Under the pieces are notes generated by a model. That model did no database searches. It saw only the letters and a program-made list of their open reading frames with translations, and had not been told where the DNA came from. Shown in pieces: positions 49,501 to 61,757 of a DNA stretch of 64,000 bases. Position 1 is the stretch's first letter; the number at the start of each line of letters is the position of its first letter. The position numbers were made by a program, and so were the translations under genes. Origin of the DNA: Xiphias gladius (Eukaryota > Chordata > Actinopteri > Istiophoriformes > Xiphiidae). The stretch lies in NCBI RefSeq assembly GCF_016859285.1, contig NC_053401.1:11655161-11719160 (forward strand), given 5' to 3'.

Positions 49501-52500
49501 ATTATCCTCATTAAACTGTGAAACACACAAGATCACAGATATATCTCTCTTGGACAGAGAGGGTTTGGTTAGTTTTTGGCTTAAAAGGTTGAAGTCTGAT
49601 TTCACATAAGGGAGCCTGGGAATTTGAGTCTGATGTTTGCAACTGAAATGTGACAGCATTTTTCCAGCTTTTTGAATCTGAAAATCTGCTTGGACAAAGT
49701 TTCAGACAGATATTCACCTAAGGCTGAATGGGATTCCCGTAAGACTTCTCAAAAGAAGAGTTCTCACCATGGAGGACGGACGGCTTGTAACCTGGAAGTT
49801 AACTATCTCCAAAGTCTGCTCCTGCTTTTTTAAATGTCTCTGCCTGCTGCACACTCATCAAATATCACTGCGTCACATCACTGGACAATAATAACATTTC
49901 CTGAGTGTGTTGGCTACGCGTGTGCATGCGTATATGTGTGTCCTGTGTGTGTGTGTGTGTGTGTGTGAGTATATTTTCTTAGAGTCAGTGATGATTTATG
50001 GCAACACACCTTCATGTTAACTGGCTACAACATCTGTGGCAGTAAAGTCTGTGCATAAAGTCTGCACCATCTGCACTATAAAAGTGTCCATAAGCATTCT
50101 TCTGAGCAAATTACAGTCTGTGTAAATAAATACATCCAGGAAACCAGTCCACATGCGTGTATACATGAATGCTCAACCACACACATATCGTACACAAACT
50201 TTTTTTCCAAGTCATTTTATATAAAAATAAACATTGTTTGATTATATCTCAGTCAGTATTCACTGCTTAACACATTTCCGTTTCCTCTCGTCTGCAACCA
50301 TTTTGCAAACTGCTTCAAAAACAATGTTCATTTCACTCAATTTTAAATCAAACTGCGATTTTCTTTTTCTTTTCTTTTTTTTCTTTTTACATACACTGAC
50401 AGGTGAAACAAGTCTAATCTCTGTGGAAACCAAAAAAAAAAAAAATTCAAAACCAGAAATTTTTTTTTACTTCAAAACACTTTGATCCAGCTTTTGAAAT
50501 CCCAAAATTAGAACTTGTGCAATAACGGTCTTAAAATAATCTGTGGATAAGCTCCACATATCAAGATTCAAGCTTTCGCTCTGTTGTTTTTAGCTTTATG
50601 ACAAAATGTGTTAGCAGTGACAAATCTTTATTTTAACTGTCCCAGCGCTGTGGAGATGATTCAGTGTGGGACTTTGATTTAAAATCCAGAGAGGATCTGT
50701 TTTCAAGATGGGAATATGTGGGGAATCACTGTTTCATACATTACAGTCTTCAAAGACACTCTTACGGCAGGGAAATGTGTTTGTGCCCGTGTGCGTGTGA
50801 GGCTGGGAAGAGAGTGGAAACACTCTCTTCCCAATAGTGTTATACATGCTGTCACGCTAGCAACGTTAAATGTTGCCCACATCCCACAAAACATCTTGAA
50901 AATATATAAAGATGCAGACAGACTGTATTTTCAGCTCTCCTGCTTATTCTGGGGCTGTACACTCAGCATTCTGATTTCATTTGTTGTTCACATCTGCCTC
51001 AGTCCCGTAAACCTATCAATAGGGATACATGGATGCATCTTTATTTTTTGTCTTCATATAAATACTTGCAGTGTATTGCATTCTCTGTATCCGAAATCTT
51101 ATCTTCTATTAAGTTTAACCCTTTTACACTTTTAAAGGACAGTGAGCTTTCTCTCCCAAGCTTTCTCTCTCCTCTAAACACTCTACCTGCCAGGTCCTTT
51201 CAGAGTTGAAGACCTTATGTTTGTACATCTTTCTCCCTTTGCAGATTTGAATCACATCCCAGCTGACCTGCCATCTGACATAGTGAAGATGGATATGTCC
51301 AGTAACAGTATCAAACATCTCAGGCCCAAACAGTTCCTGCTGTCCAAAGACCTCAAGCTGCTCAACCTTAGCAGCAACAGTCTGCGCCTTGTAGACACAG
51401 GTAACCCCACCGCCCCACCCTCCATAACCCCACATATACATGAGCACATATATCTGGGCTCTTTCGAGATACTTGTTTCTGATTGGCTAGTAGGTATTTG
51501 TTAAAATCACATAACAGGGGCACTCAAACATAGTTCTGCTCAAAAGTTAAATGACTGTTTTAACATTACTGCTTCTGCTGCATTGCCAGTTCATTGTAAT
51601 GATGAAATGAGCTGTGCTGTGGGTTAATCAAGTGGAGACCCCTACCAGGGGCTGCAAGATAAATCTGAGGTCCGTGAGGTGATTAACATAATAGCAGTTG
51701 GAAAAACACACAGAGTGTTCTTTTTTTTTTTCCTCTGATCTTGGGATTTTGCTGGTGAATTACTGAATTTTACATCTGATTGATCATTTTTACTGAATCC
51801 GAATACTAAATCTGCCTTGGCAATACAGGAGTACCACTAAAAAAAGGGCAGACTCTCGCTCCAAGCTAATGATGTTTGGGCTCATGTCTTCCTGTTCATG
51901 AGGGAAATCCTTTACAAAACCTTGCAGTTTTATTCATAACCCTGCAACACATGTAAACAATCTACTGTAGCTCATCTAAAACCATTTGAAGACTATTTGG
52001 AAACATTGGAAACTGACAACACACACTGTGTTATTCTGAGAGCTTGTGATAGCCAATGACATGTGGTTTTCCTTCTAATCTTGTTCACATTTGGAGAAAA
52101 ATTTTAAAAAATGTTAATTTTCAAGTGAATGTTTATTTATGCTTTTCATGTGAAGGATGACCAGAGAGGGAACGGAACACGAATGAAAAGGCAACACAAA
52201 GGCTCTGGTACACTTGGATAATTACAAATACTGTTGATGCACTGCCTTTTTTGCAACAGTCTTTCATTGTTGGTTTTGGCCAATTTCTTCCACCAGGTTG
52301 TGGTTTTTCCAAGCAGGACAACACTGAAATACACAAAACAATCATTTAGAAAGTTACAGGAAAGTGCATTACATCTGAAGCCAATTTAGTGCACATTCTT
52401 GTGAGTAAAAACTTAACTTTTTAGGAACTGTTACAATCTGGGGGCTCCAGCCACGTTGAACTCCAAATTCTGCAGAAAAAAATTTCTTAATAGTTTTCCT

Positions 52501-53143
52501 GTAAGACTCCCTACAGAACATCCTACGTATCTACATCTCCTTTTTGTTACTGTAAATGAAGCAACAATGAAGTAGCATATCTGTATTTAATAGTGGGACT
52601 TTTACAGCAGTTATATCTGTAGTTATGGTGACTTAATGCTTTAAAATTGTGTTTATTTGTTATAGAGAATTGTAGGTAATTAAAAGGAACTTATGGTGAT
52701 TACGGTAATAGTTTGACGCCTGCCTGAGAAAAACACCATGAAAGTAGACCATATTGGGCTCCCTGTGGTCATAGTCGCTCAAAAAGCTAATGAACAGGAG
52801 CTAATTTGGGATAGTCAGTCTTCTGAGTCATCTTTCCATTCCTCCCCCTTTATGTCCTGTTGCTCCCTCTATTTATCATCTTTAGGGTCTGATGATGAAG
52901 TAGCAGCAGCTAATCTGTTAAAAATAGACTTGGAAGGATTTCAGTCCCTAGTGTCCATTTTTCTTTTGCTCTCATGTCTCTATCTCAGCGATGTCTTTCT
53001 TCTCACAATATTTGTCCTCCTCTATATGTTCTGTACATTCTCCTCATCTTCTCTTCCCCTCTGTAAAGATCAAAGATGGGCCAAAGGCTAGTGGGCAGCA
53101 TGAAACAGTCTCCACTGTCCAATTACTTCCATTCAAACGCGCA

Positions 53144-53215
<72 letters not shown>

Positions 53216-54000
53216 GCATGCATGTGCAAACAAATACACAAACTGCTAACAATGCCTGAAACCTTTTAAGGACATCAGCAGTCACCTTTTTAGCCCATGT
53301 TAGTTAGATTTTGTTGGCTTTGTGTCTGCAGGATGTGTAAATAAGCAACTGTTTGCTAATAAACTTGCTAGAACAACTTTATTAGGTGATAATAACCCAG
53401 CTTGTTGTGCTGCCCCCAAGAGGTCAAAAAAATTTATTTCTGTAAGTTTAAGTAAACCACACAAGCAACCAAACAGGAATTGTCCATGGAGACAGGATAA
53501 CCTTTTTAGTAATCAGACAGCAGTACTCATTTAATTCTACTATTCATCCCCTCCCAGCTGCATTTGCAGGCCTGCTGTACCTCCGTGAGCTCGACCTGTC
53601 CAACAACAGCCTCCATTACTTCCAGTACGGTGTACTGGAAGACCTCTACTTCCTACGAAAGCTCTCACTGAGCAACAACCCCTGGATCTGCGACTACAAC
53701 ATCCACTACCTGATCTACTGGCTCAAGCACCACCCTGCCGTCTCTTACACTGGCTTGATCTGCTCCGAGCCGCAGGAATTCAGGGGCTGGCGTGTTGAGG
53801 ATTATGTCAAGACCTACAACGGAGAATGTCCCAAGGACAAGCAAACAGGAGGGATGGATACGGGACAGGGAGGACAAGGAGGGTCGGACAATGAGGCACA
53901 GGAGGTGATGGGAGAGACGGGTGAGGGGCAAGCTGAGCTACTGCCTCAGCCCCTGAGAGAGAGGAAGCCAAAGAGGTTTGAGATCATCAGGCTGAGTTAG
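40566..54000 (+). CDS. lrrc17: Leucine-rich repeat-containing protein 17
   Basis: LRRC17 is a secreted protein that in mammals restrains RANKL-driven osteoclast formation. Coding exons: 40566-40838, 42189-42687, 51245-51400 and 53558-54000 (TAG), joined at phases 0, 1 and 1; 456 residues against 441 in human. Residues 1-17 form a leucine-rich signal peptide (MRLLATLLLLLLLRSAE); an Arg/Gly-rich stretch follows. Then come KYLDCQER, LLLARNKI, LKSLDLQQNDIS, LTTLLLQHN, LRLYDNPWSCHC (first LRR block with its C-terminal cysteine cap) and NLGNYAKC. A Gly/Pro linker is followed by a second block: DIVKMDMSSN, LKLLNLSSN, LRELDLSNNSLH, GVLEDLYFLRKLSLSNNPWICDYNIHYL, GECPKDK, and a charged tail. These motifs match human LRRC17 in order. 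The ATG at 40566 has A at -3 and sits directly before the signal peptide. It is tail-to-tail with rab19. Confidence 0.96.
40839..42188 (+). other. lrrc17: lrrc17 intron between coding exons 1 and 2
   Basis: A 1.35 kb AT-rich intron, GTATGT donor and CTGTTTAG acceptor. No other gene seen. Confidence 0.9.
42570..42592 (+). repeat. lrrc17: G-rich coding tract in lrrc17 linker
   Basis: Runs of six and nine G separated by CGGA encode a string of glycines followed by PPRPPP. It lies between the two LRR blocks, where the human protein has a shorter Gly/Pro-containing linker. Confidence 0.9.
42905..43115 (-). repeat. Percomorph dispersed repeat, copy C (inverted)
   Basis: GGCTGGCATGGCTA, TTTGGTCCAGACTGAAATATCTCAACAACTATTGGAT, GTAAAGACATCCATGG and AGAGGATGAATACTACTGACTTTGGTG are the reverse complement of the family seen at 30,960 and 36,895. 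Confidence 0.8.
47557..47760 (+). repeat. Teleost repeat of the 'AGATTGACA.TTTTGG.AAAT' family, copy 2
   Basis: AACAGATTGACATTTTTGGGAAATATG, GAGTTAGATGAGAACATTGATACCACTC, ATGAAGCTACTGCTAACAGCCGG, then CTTAGCATAAAGACTGGAAGCAAGGGGAAACAGCTAGCCTGGCT. This strongly matches a repeat I know from many percomorph genomes and may continue to about 47,940. Confidence 0.8.
49944..49967 (+). repeat. (GT)n microsatellite
   Basis: A short GT run of about 24 bases. Confidence 0.9.
51401..53557 (+). other. lrrc17: lrrc17 last intron
   Basis: A 2.2 kb intron, GTAACC donor and CTCCCAG acceptor, containing a CA microsatellite at 53,152-53,214. No other gene seen. Confidence 0.9.
53152..53214 (+). repeat. (CA)n microsatellite
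   Basis: An uninterrupted CA run of about 63 bases. Confidence 0.97.
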
Positions 54001-54546
54001 ATTGGAGGTGGATCAGTGGACTCATGTGGTTTAGTATGGAGGGAAATTTAAACAAGATGCCACAAGGTGGTCTGTGGACAGGCTGAAGAATGGATTAATA
54101 AAAGCAGACTCAGTGATTCAAGTTCAAGTAAAAATGTAATAGCAGAAGTACAAATTTCGGATTAAATCCATTATTTGGGATTAAAATGTCATTTTAAAAC
54201 ATCTTCCATGTTTGACCATCTTTAAACATTAACATTTTCTCAAAAGAATATTAGTTACAATTTCATATTACTAAGATTACATTTAAACGAAGGGTTATTA
54301 AATGCTGTTTGAGCTTTTGTTTTATCTTTTTGCAGAACACTCTCAATCCAGTCTGTATCAAATCTAATAACCCCAACAAACACGTCTCTGAATTTCCCAC
54401 ACAGTAAACTGCAGATGCTCTCTTTTTTTTCTCTTGCAGTAATTTTGATATTGAGTTCAGGATAAACTTTTTTCTTTTAAAAACTTAGTTTTTGGTCTTT
54501 TTTTTTGTATTAATTAATGTATGATATTTTCTACCTGTTTTCTGGA

Positions 54547-54552
54547 AATAAA
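54547..54552 (+). terminator. lrrc17: lrrc17 poly(A) signal AATAAA
   Basis: A canonical hexamer 547 bases after the stop codon, followed by GT/T-rich sequence (GGGTTTATTTTTTCTG, GTGTTTTAC), typical of a cleavage site. An earlier AATAAA near 54,096 is an alternative. Confidence 0.6.
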
Positions 54553-56880
54553 ATTGGGTTTATTTTTTCTGAAAACGTGTTTTACTAAGTGATGCGCAGA
54601 CATGATGGAAGGCAAATGGTATATGGTAGACATACCGGGCTTGTTTACTTACAGTGCCACCAGTTGGCCACCAAATATGATGGAAACCAGCTGATTCAAT
54701 CATACGGGCACTCACTGGTTAAATGTGGACATGAAAGTTCCATATGCTTTACTGGGAATCTGCCAAGTGAACAACTAACCAGAGGTGCAACATACCAAAT
54801 TCCAAAAAATTCTCTTCAAAAAACAGTAGTGATGATGGAAACTTTGAATCGGTCACTGCCAAGGCTCGCTTGTTTCATTTGGCACCCAAATGGTCACAGA
54901 AGATTTAGACATTAAACGAACCCACATGAATATTTTTTGGTTGGTTTTTATTTATTTTTGGTTTAGTTTATTTATTTTTGGTTGTTTTGTTTTTTTTTTG
55001 GATTCCAAATGCGGGAAACACAGTCTTCACTGATTGTGCTTCAATGAGTTCACAATTGTCATTACATATTTTGGGCCACAAGACCGAGTTAAACCAGGAT
55101 AGCCCACTTAATGTCCTGCTGTCACTGAAGGTTTGAAACACAGACCATATTAAAATTTATTAGAACTCCTTGGCACTCAAATGAAGTATGTACTACTAGT
55201 AAAATAGTCAAAAATTGGTTATTTCACGCTTCCTAGTTGGAATTTTCATTTTGGATGAAGGATAAGGCTACATCTAGATTGTTCCCATGATTGTTCCACT
55301 CTTGACTAAATAAAACTAAGGCAGATTAGCTGTATCAGTGTCAGAAAATAACAATTATTTCAAATCCAACTACATGACTTCCCGGTTTATGTTTCAATAG
55401 GACCTGCCAACTTGGCACTGAACACAAAGAAATATTACACCGATAGGAGCCGCAGCTTAGTTACTTTATGATCCTGGCATAGTTCAGTCTTAATGCTGAT
55501 GTGACCTTTTCTTGTTTACTGGGCTACATGATAACTTAGTTAATTGTTTCTTAGTGCAGTCACAGATGTTTTAAATTAAGTTGATCTTTATTGTCTAGGG
55601 CAATGAGCATCCAACTTGCAGTTATAAATGTAAGTGTAACAGCACAGTACCCTCTAGTGTTCACAATGAAGTGGTCCTCTGGATTATTTCAAGAGGGTGT
55701 CGTCCCAGTTATCATCCTGTTATCATCAATTAGCCATAGCCCAAAACCCCTAAGGCCAGGTTTTCTTTGGCTCAGTTTGCAGCCAAAGAAAACCTGCATA
55801 AATGAATGGAGAAACATAAAATATGCAGATGCCTACATATAGGTAAGAAGTCACTGAATGGCTTTATTGGTATGCATATGATGTGAATCATATACTGTGG
55901 CCTTCACAGTCCGCAGATCTCAACTGAAGTGAGGAGATTTTGGACTGGCAACACTCCCCCCACAGTCATCAACACACAAAATGAAGGAGTATCTTTAGAA
56001 GAATTATTCCAGTAGAGTTCAATAGGCTTGTAGAAACTAAACTAGGATGCATTCAGGTCATTTTGCTGGCTCGCAGTGGCCCATAACCTTTCTAAGACAT
56101 TTTATGTGGGTTTCCTCCTTTAATTTGTCAGTCAATCTGATACTCATAACCAGGCTTCTACAGAACCTTTGTTTCTCATGAAAAATCTAGTTTCATATCA
56201 ATCAGAAACTGGAAAATCCATTTAGAACACATTCACATCCTACTACAGACATTTATGACAATTCAAGCCATCTGTATGCATACCACTGTCACCGGCGAGA
56301 AAGTCAAACAAAAATGTATAATTCACAGCTTTCTGGTTTGTAGCAGATTCTCAAGAACGTTTCATCCAGAGCGCAGCAGCAGAGGATCACAGCTCGTTAT
56401 AGAGGTCACTTGAGTCTTTCCCAGATTTTCAAAAGTCTTTCCGGCAGAGTGAAACATGGAGAAAGCAAACACACGCCAGATATGGAATTCTTTGTGTTCT
56501 TATTGCACTGACTGGGGTTTGATAAAGATGACATGGTTGAGGCCAGTGAGCAGGTGTTGAGAATGCTTACTTTTTGTGGTTTTTGATCCATAGTAATGCT
56601 TTAGTTTTTACATTCAGATTTTGATTACTTATGCTAGTGCAAACAATTCTGAACAATTCTATAATTCTCCTCACGTCAAGTAAGTCACAGAAAAGTACAG
56701 TAATTGATTTTTCAATACTTTCCATAATTGCTTAAACTTCCTCTTGGTTCTTGAGGCCTCTTTGTATCGTCTTCCAATCATCAACATTCATGATTAAAAG
56801 TGTCCTTCAGCCACTTTCTCATCCACCACCAGCTCTTACTTTCCAACAGCTTTATCTTCGCTGTCCTGTCCACATTTGTA
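54553..56880. other. Region between convergent lrrc17 and rab19 3' ends
   Basis: It holds the rab19 3' UTR at its right and a perfect 16-bp hairpin at 55,757-55,796. Candidate rab19 poly(A) signals (TTTATT on the + strand) are at 55,863-55,868 and 55,587-55,592, giving a 3' UTR of about 1.0-1.3 kb. No other gene was recognised. Confidence 0.55.
55757..55796. repeat. Perfect 16-bp inverted repeat, 8-nt loop
   Basis: CAGGTTTTCTTTGGCT (55757-55772) and AGCCAAAGAAAACCTG (55781-55796) are exact reverse complements separated by CAGTTTGC. It lies close to candidate rab19 poly(A) sites, so it could form a stem in the 3' end of that transcript. Confidence 0.85.
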
Positions 56881-59800
56881 TCAGCAACATGACTTCTTCT
56901 CTGGTGGTGTGTAGGCCGCTACGACGCCATTAACCGGCCGAGAGTTGCCCCGGAGGAGAACTCGAGGCGTGCTCTCCAAGTCCCCCTGCTGGACATTAAG
57001 GCCGTTACGAAAGAGCAGCTCCCTTGCCGTCATCATGAAGGCTTCTTCCACATTCTTACTCTCCTAGGCACAGAGGAGGAGGTAGAGAAGTTTAGGTAAC
57101 AATTTCAACCAATTTCAAAACTTCTCTTCCGTGTTTTACGTGTGTAAGTGCACTCATTACCTTTGCTGATGTTTCTAGAGCAGCTAGTATGCCTCTCTCC
57201 TTTGCCAGTTTACAGGCTTCCTCAAATTTAACCTGACGTTCCTGCTCCAGGTCACATTTGTTACCTAGATAGAGACAATCAGGGAGCTGAGAGATGCAAA
57301 CACAATACCTAAAGGTCACTCTAAACACCCAACAGGAGTCTGTACCACAAAAGTTTTTTCTAATTTTATTATCAATGTACATAATTTATTACATGCTAAC
57401 ACCAACACCTGGACATACTGAAATGTACATACAGTCCTGTAGGTGCAGCTAAAAACATACATTTTAAAGTGTAATACTGACTTAGATGACTTCAAGTCAA
57501 ACATTTCAATCACACAGCTGCTGTAGCACATTCTGTGTAAATTGAGATCAATTTAAAATTAGAGAATAGATTATGAGGATGGCAGGGGTACTTCTTTAAG
57601 ATAACATTTGAAGTAACTTATGTGCGGCTTCATAAGTTGGAAATGTGCTATGGGGAGATGCAGCTAACAATTTAGAGGTCATTTTCCACAAGGTGAATAT
57701 TGTATGTTTACATGAGCAAATCCACATTAAAATTGTGAAATGGTGTACTTTTTTTCAGTTGAGTTAGGCATGATGTCCTTTCCACACAAGTCAGAAAGCA
57801 TTATATGTTAGTATTATTGCTATAGGAAAAGTAAAAGGAGCTGCGATGGCCGAGTGGTTAAGGCGTTGGACTTGAAATCCAATAGGGTTTCCCTGCGCAG
57901 GTTCAAATCCTGCTCGCAGCGTCCAGCATGTGTCCAGTCTGTGCTTGAACCATAAATTTAAACCACATTAGGGTCTGAGGCTTTTGCTGCAGAAACATTT
58001 AAAAAAAACCCCACCTAGGCACCAAGTTCAAATAATCACTACCATTTTTCAGTACAACAATTTTACAGCCTAAGAAATTATGCTCTTATTGTAGGATTTT
58101 TGAACTGAATTTCACTATTTTCTCGAATGTTCCATTTTGTCCACCCTCGTAGACAAATCACTCAAATTGCGCACTCACATAATAAATTACAGTCACGTCC
58201 ACACTCACCTATGAGGACCAGCACCACATTGGCTGCCCCATACAGCTCTAACTCCTTGATCCAGTGGGTCACTGAGTCAAAGGTCGAGTGTCGTGTGATG
58301 TCATAGGTGATCATGGCGCCGTGAGCACTGCGGTAGTAGCTCTGGGTGATTGTACGAAACCTCTCCTGGCCTGCCGTGTCCCACACTTGCATCTGTTAAA
58401 CACACACACAAGCAGATCCCTTGGTCTCCCTCTGCAGAATACTCCGTGAGCATCTGACAGACCACGTTAGCGTGGTGATGGCTGTCATAGCAACCAGTCC
58501 AGACTCACCAGCTCAACCTATTTGTTTTCAATCCCAGTGTTAAAGGTTTTGGTCCATATCGCTAATTTTGCTATCTGGGAAAGCTTAAAAACCAGATAGA
58601 AAATTCAAGGAAAACATCCTCCCTGTGCATAGCTACAGAATGTGACATTAAAAAAAAGCACTGCTATAGCCACTGATCACCAAGAACACCCCGAAATACA
58701 ATAGTGAAATGTTATCAATATCAGGCGGCTCAATTTTAGTACAGCCACAGGCTTGATACGTTACTTGGAGTTGAGGTGAAATGAGAAAACAGGAGCTTAT
58801 CATTGTTTGGACTCATCTGAGCCCCTATCACCTAACAACCCCCATGTAATTTATTTTAACAGTTAATACTTCAGGATCTATGACGCAGATAGTTTGAATA
58901 TTTCCTCCAGCATTTAAGTTCAGTTGATGACATGTTTGTTAAGAAGAGAACGCATGCCATGCATTTTTATCTTCAAGTCATCTAACTGGCTTGCCCACAG
59001 AACAATACAGTTGCTGTAGGTGTGCATGTGTGTGTGCGTAACAGACTGTACCTTCCCCCCCGGGGCCATGACAAATCTACAGATAAGCCTAGCAAGATAG
59101 AGAGTGATAAAAACAGGCTAGATTTTAATATATCAGTACCGAAAGTGACTTTATATGACCTTTCTGGGCATCCTTACCTTTAGCCCATACCTGACAGTAT
59201 CACGAGTTTTCAGATACTGCGGTGCCCGCGTGTTGATCAGTAAAGACAGCGCACACATGAATAACCAGTTTATTGGTGATGATAGGAAATGTGTAAGCCA
59301 ACCATTTAACTGAGTGGACAGATAGATTTTCACACCACTCAGGTAAGAGCTTTTCTAGCTCAGTGATGCCGTGGTGATGTCATTCCAGGATTATTTTTGT
59401 CCGTACAAAAGCTCGAGCAGAGAAACCTGAAGGACAGGTTCTTCATGTGAGCAGCTGGTCTGACTTGCTTTGGACTGAGTCTAACTGTCACTGTCAGCAA
59501 AGGACACCTCACTGTGGTGGCATTTACTCTTATAGCTAGGAGGGTCCATTATTTGCGACTGGACCTGGGTGTTTGCTCCTTTTAGGCACACCATAAGCTT
59601 TACATTCCGGTTTTTTCCATACTTTTCATTCGATCTTTCACCAAAATGCCTGCAACCTTGCGGTGCAGCCTGTCACTGTCAGAACAAGCTGACTCTACAA
59701 CACCCCATGATGAGGGCTCATTGGAGCATAATCAGGGTTCCTGCAGGATTCACCGTGGTATATTTAAGACTTTTTAAGACCTTTTAATACAACATCAAAA

Positions 59801-60639
59801 GCAATTTATTACCTTTTTCACTGTCATATCGGTCAAAGTATTAAAGTTGGATGGAAAACCTGTAGGGATAATATGGCCTAGAATTTATAATCCTATTTTT
59901 CAAATACTTCCCAACAGTATAAAACAATAGTTCCTAATGATACAGTCAATTAAATTAATGTGATTTCAAGCCAAGTATAAAAAGGGTGGATAGAGTAACC
60001 AATTAAAAATAATTAATTCATTTAAACTTTTGCTAAAATTAACACTTGACCATTATGAGACAATGAGCTTCCTTGCTGCTGTAGTACATGTTACAGGTTT
60101 AGGTTATAAGTGTGTAACACATCCTGACAGCCCTCAGTTATATACAAAAAACATTTTATAACTTACCTTGGTGTTTTTTGAAATTCAGACTTTTCAATAC
60201 CTTCCAAGGGATTTTTGAGGTAACTGATCTCAATGCTTTTTAAGGCTTTTTTAAAGCCCTGAAGATACAACAGTCATTTGAATTATTGACTTATTGTAGT
60301 CCCCCTTTATCCATCTCTGCATATGGTTGTTGTTTTTCTAACACCACCTCTACACTCATATGCCCTAAAAGACTCCACACGCACATATGTCCCTCAGCAT
60401 TCGTGTCTTTATGTCCACAAGATCACTGCACACACAATACTAACCTTCACTTTCTTCCCCTCGATGTCCACGGTTCGTACAGTGAAGTCCACCCCGATGG
60501 TGTTCTGCTGCCTCTCCGCGAAAATCCCTGACTTGAAATTCTGAACCACACAGGTCTTCCCTACGTTAGAGTCTCCGATCAGGATGATCTTAAACAGGAA
60601 ATCAAAAGAGTCGTCATGCTCGGATCCTGGGGCCTGCAT
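56881..60639 (-). CDS. rab19: Ras-related small GTPase Rab19
   Basis: Rab19 is a membrane-traffic GTPase; mammalian RAB19 is Golgi/vesicle-associated and linked to cortical clearing in ciliogenesis. Coding exons on the - strand: 60639-60445, 58392-58209, 57264-57161 and 57063-56881 (TGA), phases 0, 1 and 0, giving 221 residues (human 217). Nucleotide-binding motifs are complete: GDSNVGKT (22-29), switch [11 protein letters not shown] (46-55), WDTAGQERF (69-77), NKCD (128-131) and ETSAK (157-161). The C-terminus KKSCC supplies the double cysteine for geranylgeranylation. The [18 protein letters not shown] and [14 protein letters not shown] contexts fit Rab19 better than the close relative Rab43. 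The start has a strong Kozak context (CCACCATGC). A tRNA-Ser gene lies in intron 2 on the other strand. Confidence 0.93.
57265..58208 (-). other. rab19: rab19 intron 2, host of a tRNA gene
   Basis: A 0.94 kb intron between the LIG|NKCD halves, containing the oppositely transcribed tRNA-Ser at 57,840-57,921. Confidence 0.9.
57840..57921 (+). tRNA. tRNA-Ser (anticodon TGA)
   Basis: An 82-base, intronless class II tRNA. The acceptor stem GCTGCGA pairs perfectly with TCGCAGC and is followed by discriminator G. The A box is TGGCCGAGTGG and the B box is GGTTCAAATCC. The anticodon stem TTGGA/TCCAA encloses CTTGAAA with anticodon TGA at 57873-57875, and the long variable arm typical of serine tRNA is present (TAGGGTTTCCCTG). 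It closely resembles vertebrate tRNA-Ser(UGA). The first downstream TTTT, about 60 bases on (57,981), could end Pol III transcription. It appears functional. Confidence 0.95.
58393..60444 (-). other. rab19: rab19 intron 1
   Basis: A 2.05 kb intron separating GKKVK from MQVWDTAGQ. It includes a hAT-like repeat at 59,733-60,261. No further gene was seen. Confidence 0.9.
59733..60261. mobile_element. hAT-like non-autonomous element in rab19 intron 1
   Basis: It begins CAGGGTTCCTGCAGG and ends AAAGCCCTG, so the outer CAGGG is inverted. Subterminal TTTAAGACTTTTTAAGACCTTTTAATAC and CTTTTTAAGGCTTTTTTAAA are typical of the abundant CAGGGTTTCCGCAGG-type fish hAT elements. No clear 8-bp target duplication is visible, and no transposase. 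Confidence 0.6.
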
Positions 60640-61757
60640 GGTGGAGGCACAGTGGAGTGTGCGTGTCTCTCTGTGTGGATGTGAATGTGTGAGAATGGAG
60701 GAAATGATCCTTCCTACACTGTAGATATACTTGATGGGTTATCTTTATTCTTGATTAAGAATTTAAAATGCTGGGTCGTGGGAAAGAAAATATATAAACT
60801 ACACTTCTCCCTCTTCCGGTGAAAGCAGTCAGTCACCGTGCTAGATTTCCACCAGCAGGGTCATTTTGGTTGAATTAGTCCACAAGTATCCTGTAAAACC
60901 AGTTCAAGTTTGTTTCTCAAGATGTAAAAATGGTGTTGTTCACTGGTTAGAAAGTGCCTGACAATCCATTTACCTCTCCAATTTTTACTAAATAAAATTT
61001 AAATGGTCTCAAATTTGAACCCTGTCCTTTTTCTCGGTTATGAAAAACTTTTTCTTTATAAGTCTGCGTTCTGTCTGTCTCGTGTCTCCAGCCAGTTCAG
61101 CCTGTCTCTCCCGTCTTCCAGCAGGACAAAACTGTCTCAGTTCTGCTGCTCCTTTCAGCTCCTTCTCAGTTGTTGACCCACTTTATGACCTAAAGCAAAA
61201 GAAAGCATGAATACACATCCCATCCTTTTTGTCCTCCTGCACAGGTTCCGGTTAGCTGTCTGTCAAAGAAAAAAGGAACTTCCTTCAGCTAAAATGGGAT
61301 TTTTAAAAAATGCTCGTCTGTAATCCAGGGTTGCTGTCCAATCCACCTGCTGCTCTCTCACACATGTCAGGTTTTTTTTTTCCTCCACTGGCCTCTCCCT
61401 CCCGTTTTCTCTCTCTTTGTGTCCTTCACTCATCAGTTTTTCCTGTTCTTACTGACTCACAGCCTCCCGTGTCTCTCTCCACACCACCTGTGGTAACAAT
61501 AGAAACCAGCTCTACCTGTCCCTAGGACAGTAGCCCAACCCCCACTACCGCAGTTGGATCTTGGGAAATGCAGTCATTTTTTGACATGAACAAAATTAAG
61601 CAATGTCTGTTGAAACTCACAGAACCTCATTTTAAATTCTCTTCAATATCCCAAAAGATGCAAAAGTTTGTCAGGCTGAACCACATGAAAATCTTTTCAA
61701 ATATGGTTGTATAGCCATGAAGGTTGGCATTAAATTATTCAGTTATTCCATGTAGTG

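Larger units (their letters stand above)
42688..51244 (+). other. lrrc17: lrrc17 intron between the two LRR blocks (8.6 kb)
   Basis: A large intron holding an inverted percomorph repeat (42,905-43,115), a second repeat copy (47,557-47,760), a T run at 44,639-44,654 and a GT run (49,944-49,967). Nothing coding was recognised on either strand. Confidence 0.85.

Noticed and set aside
54589..54915. 108-codon + strand frame just after the lrrc17 poly(A) signal
   Set aside because: No family features, probable untranslated or intergenic sequence; no homology recognised.
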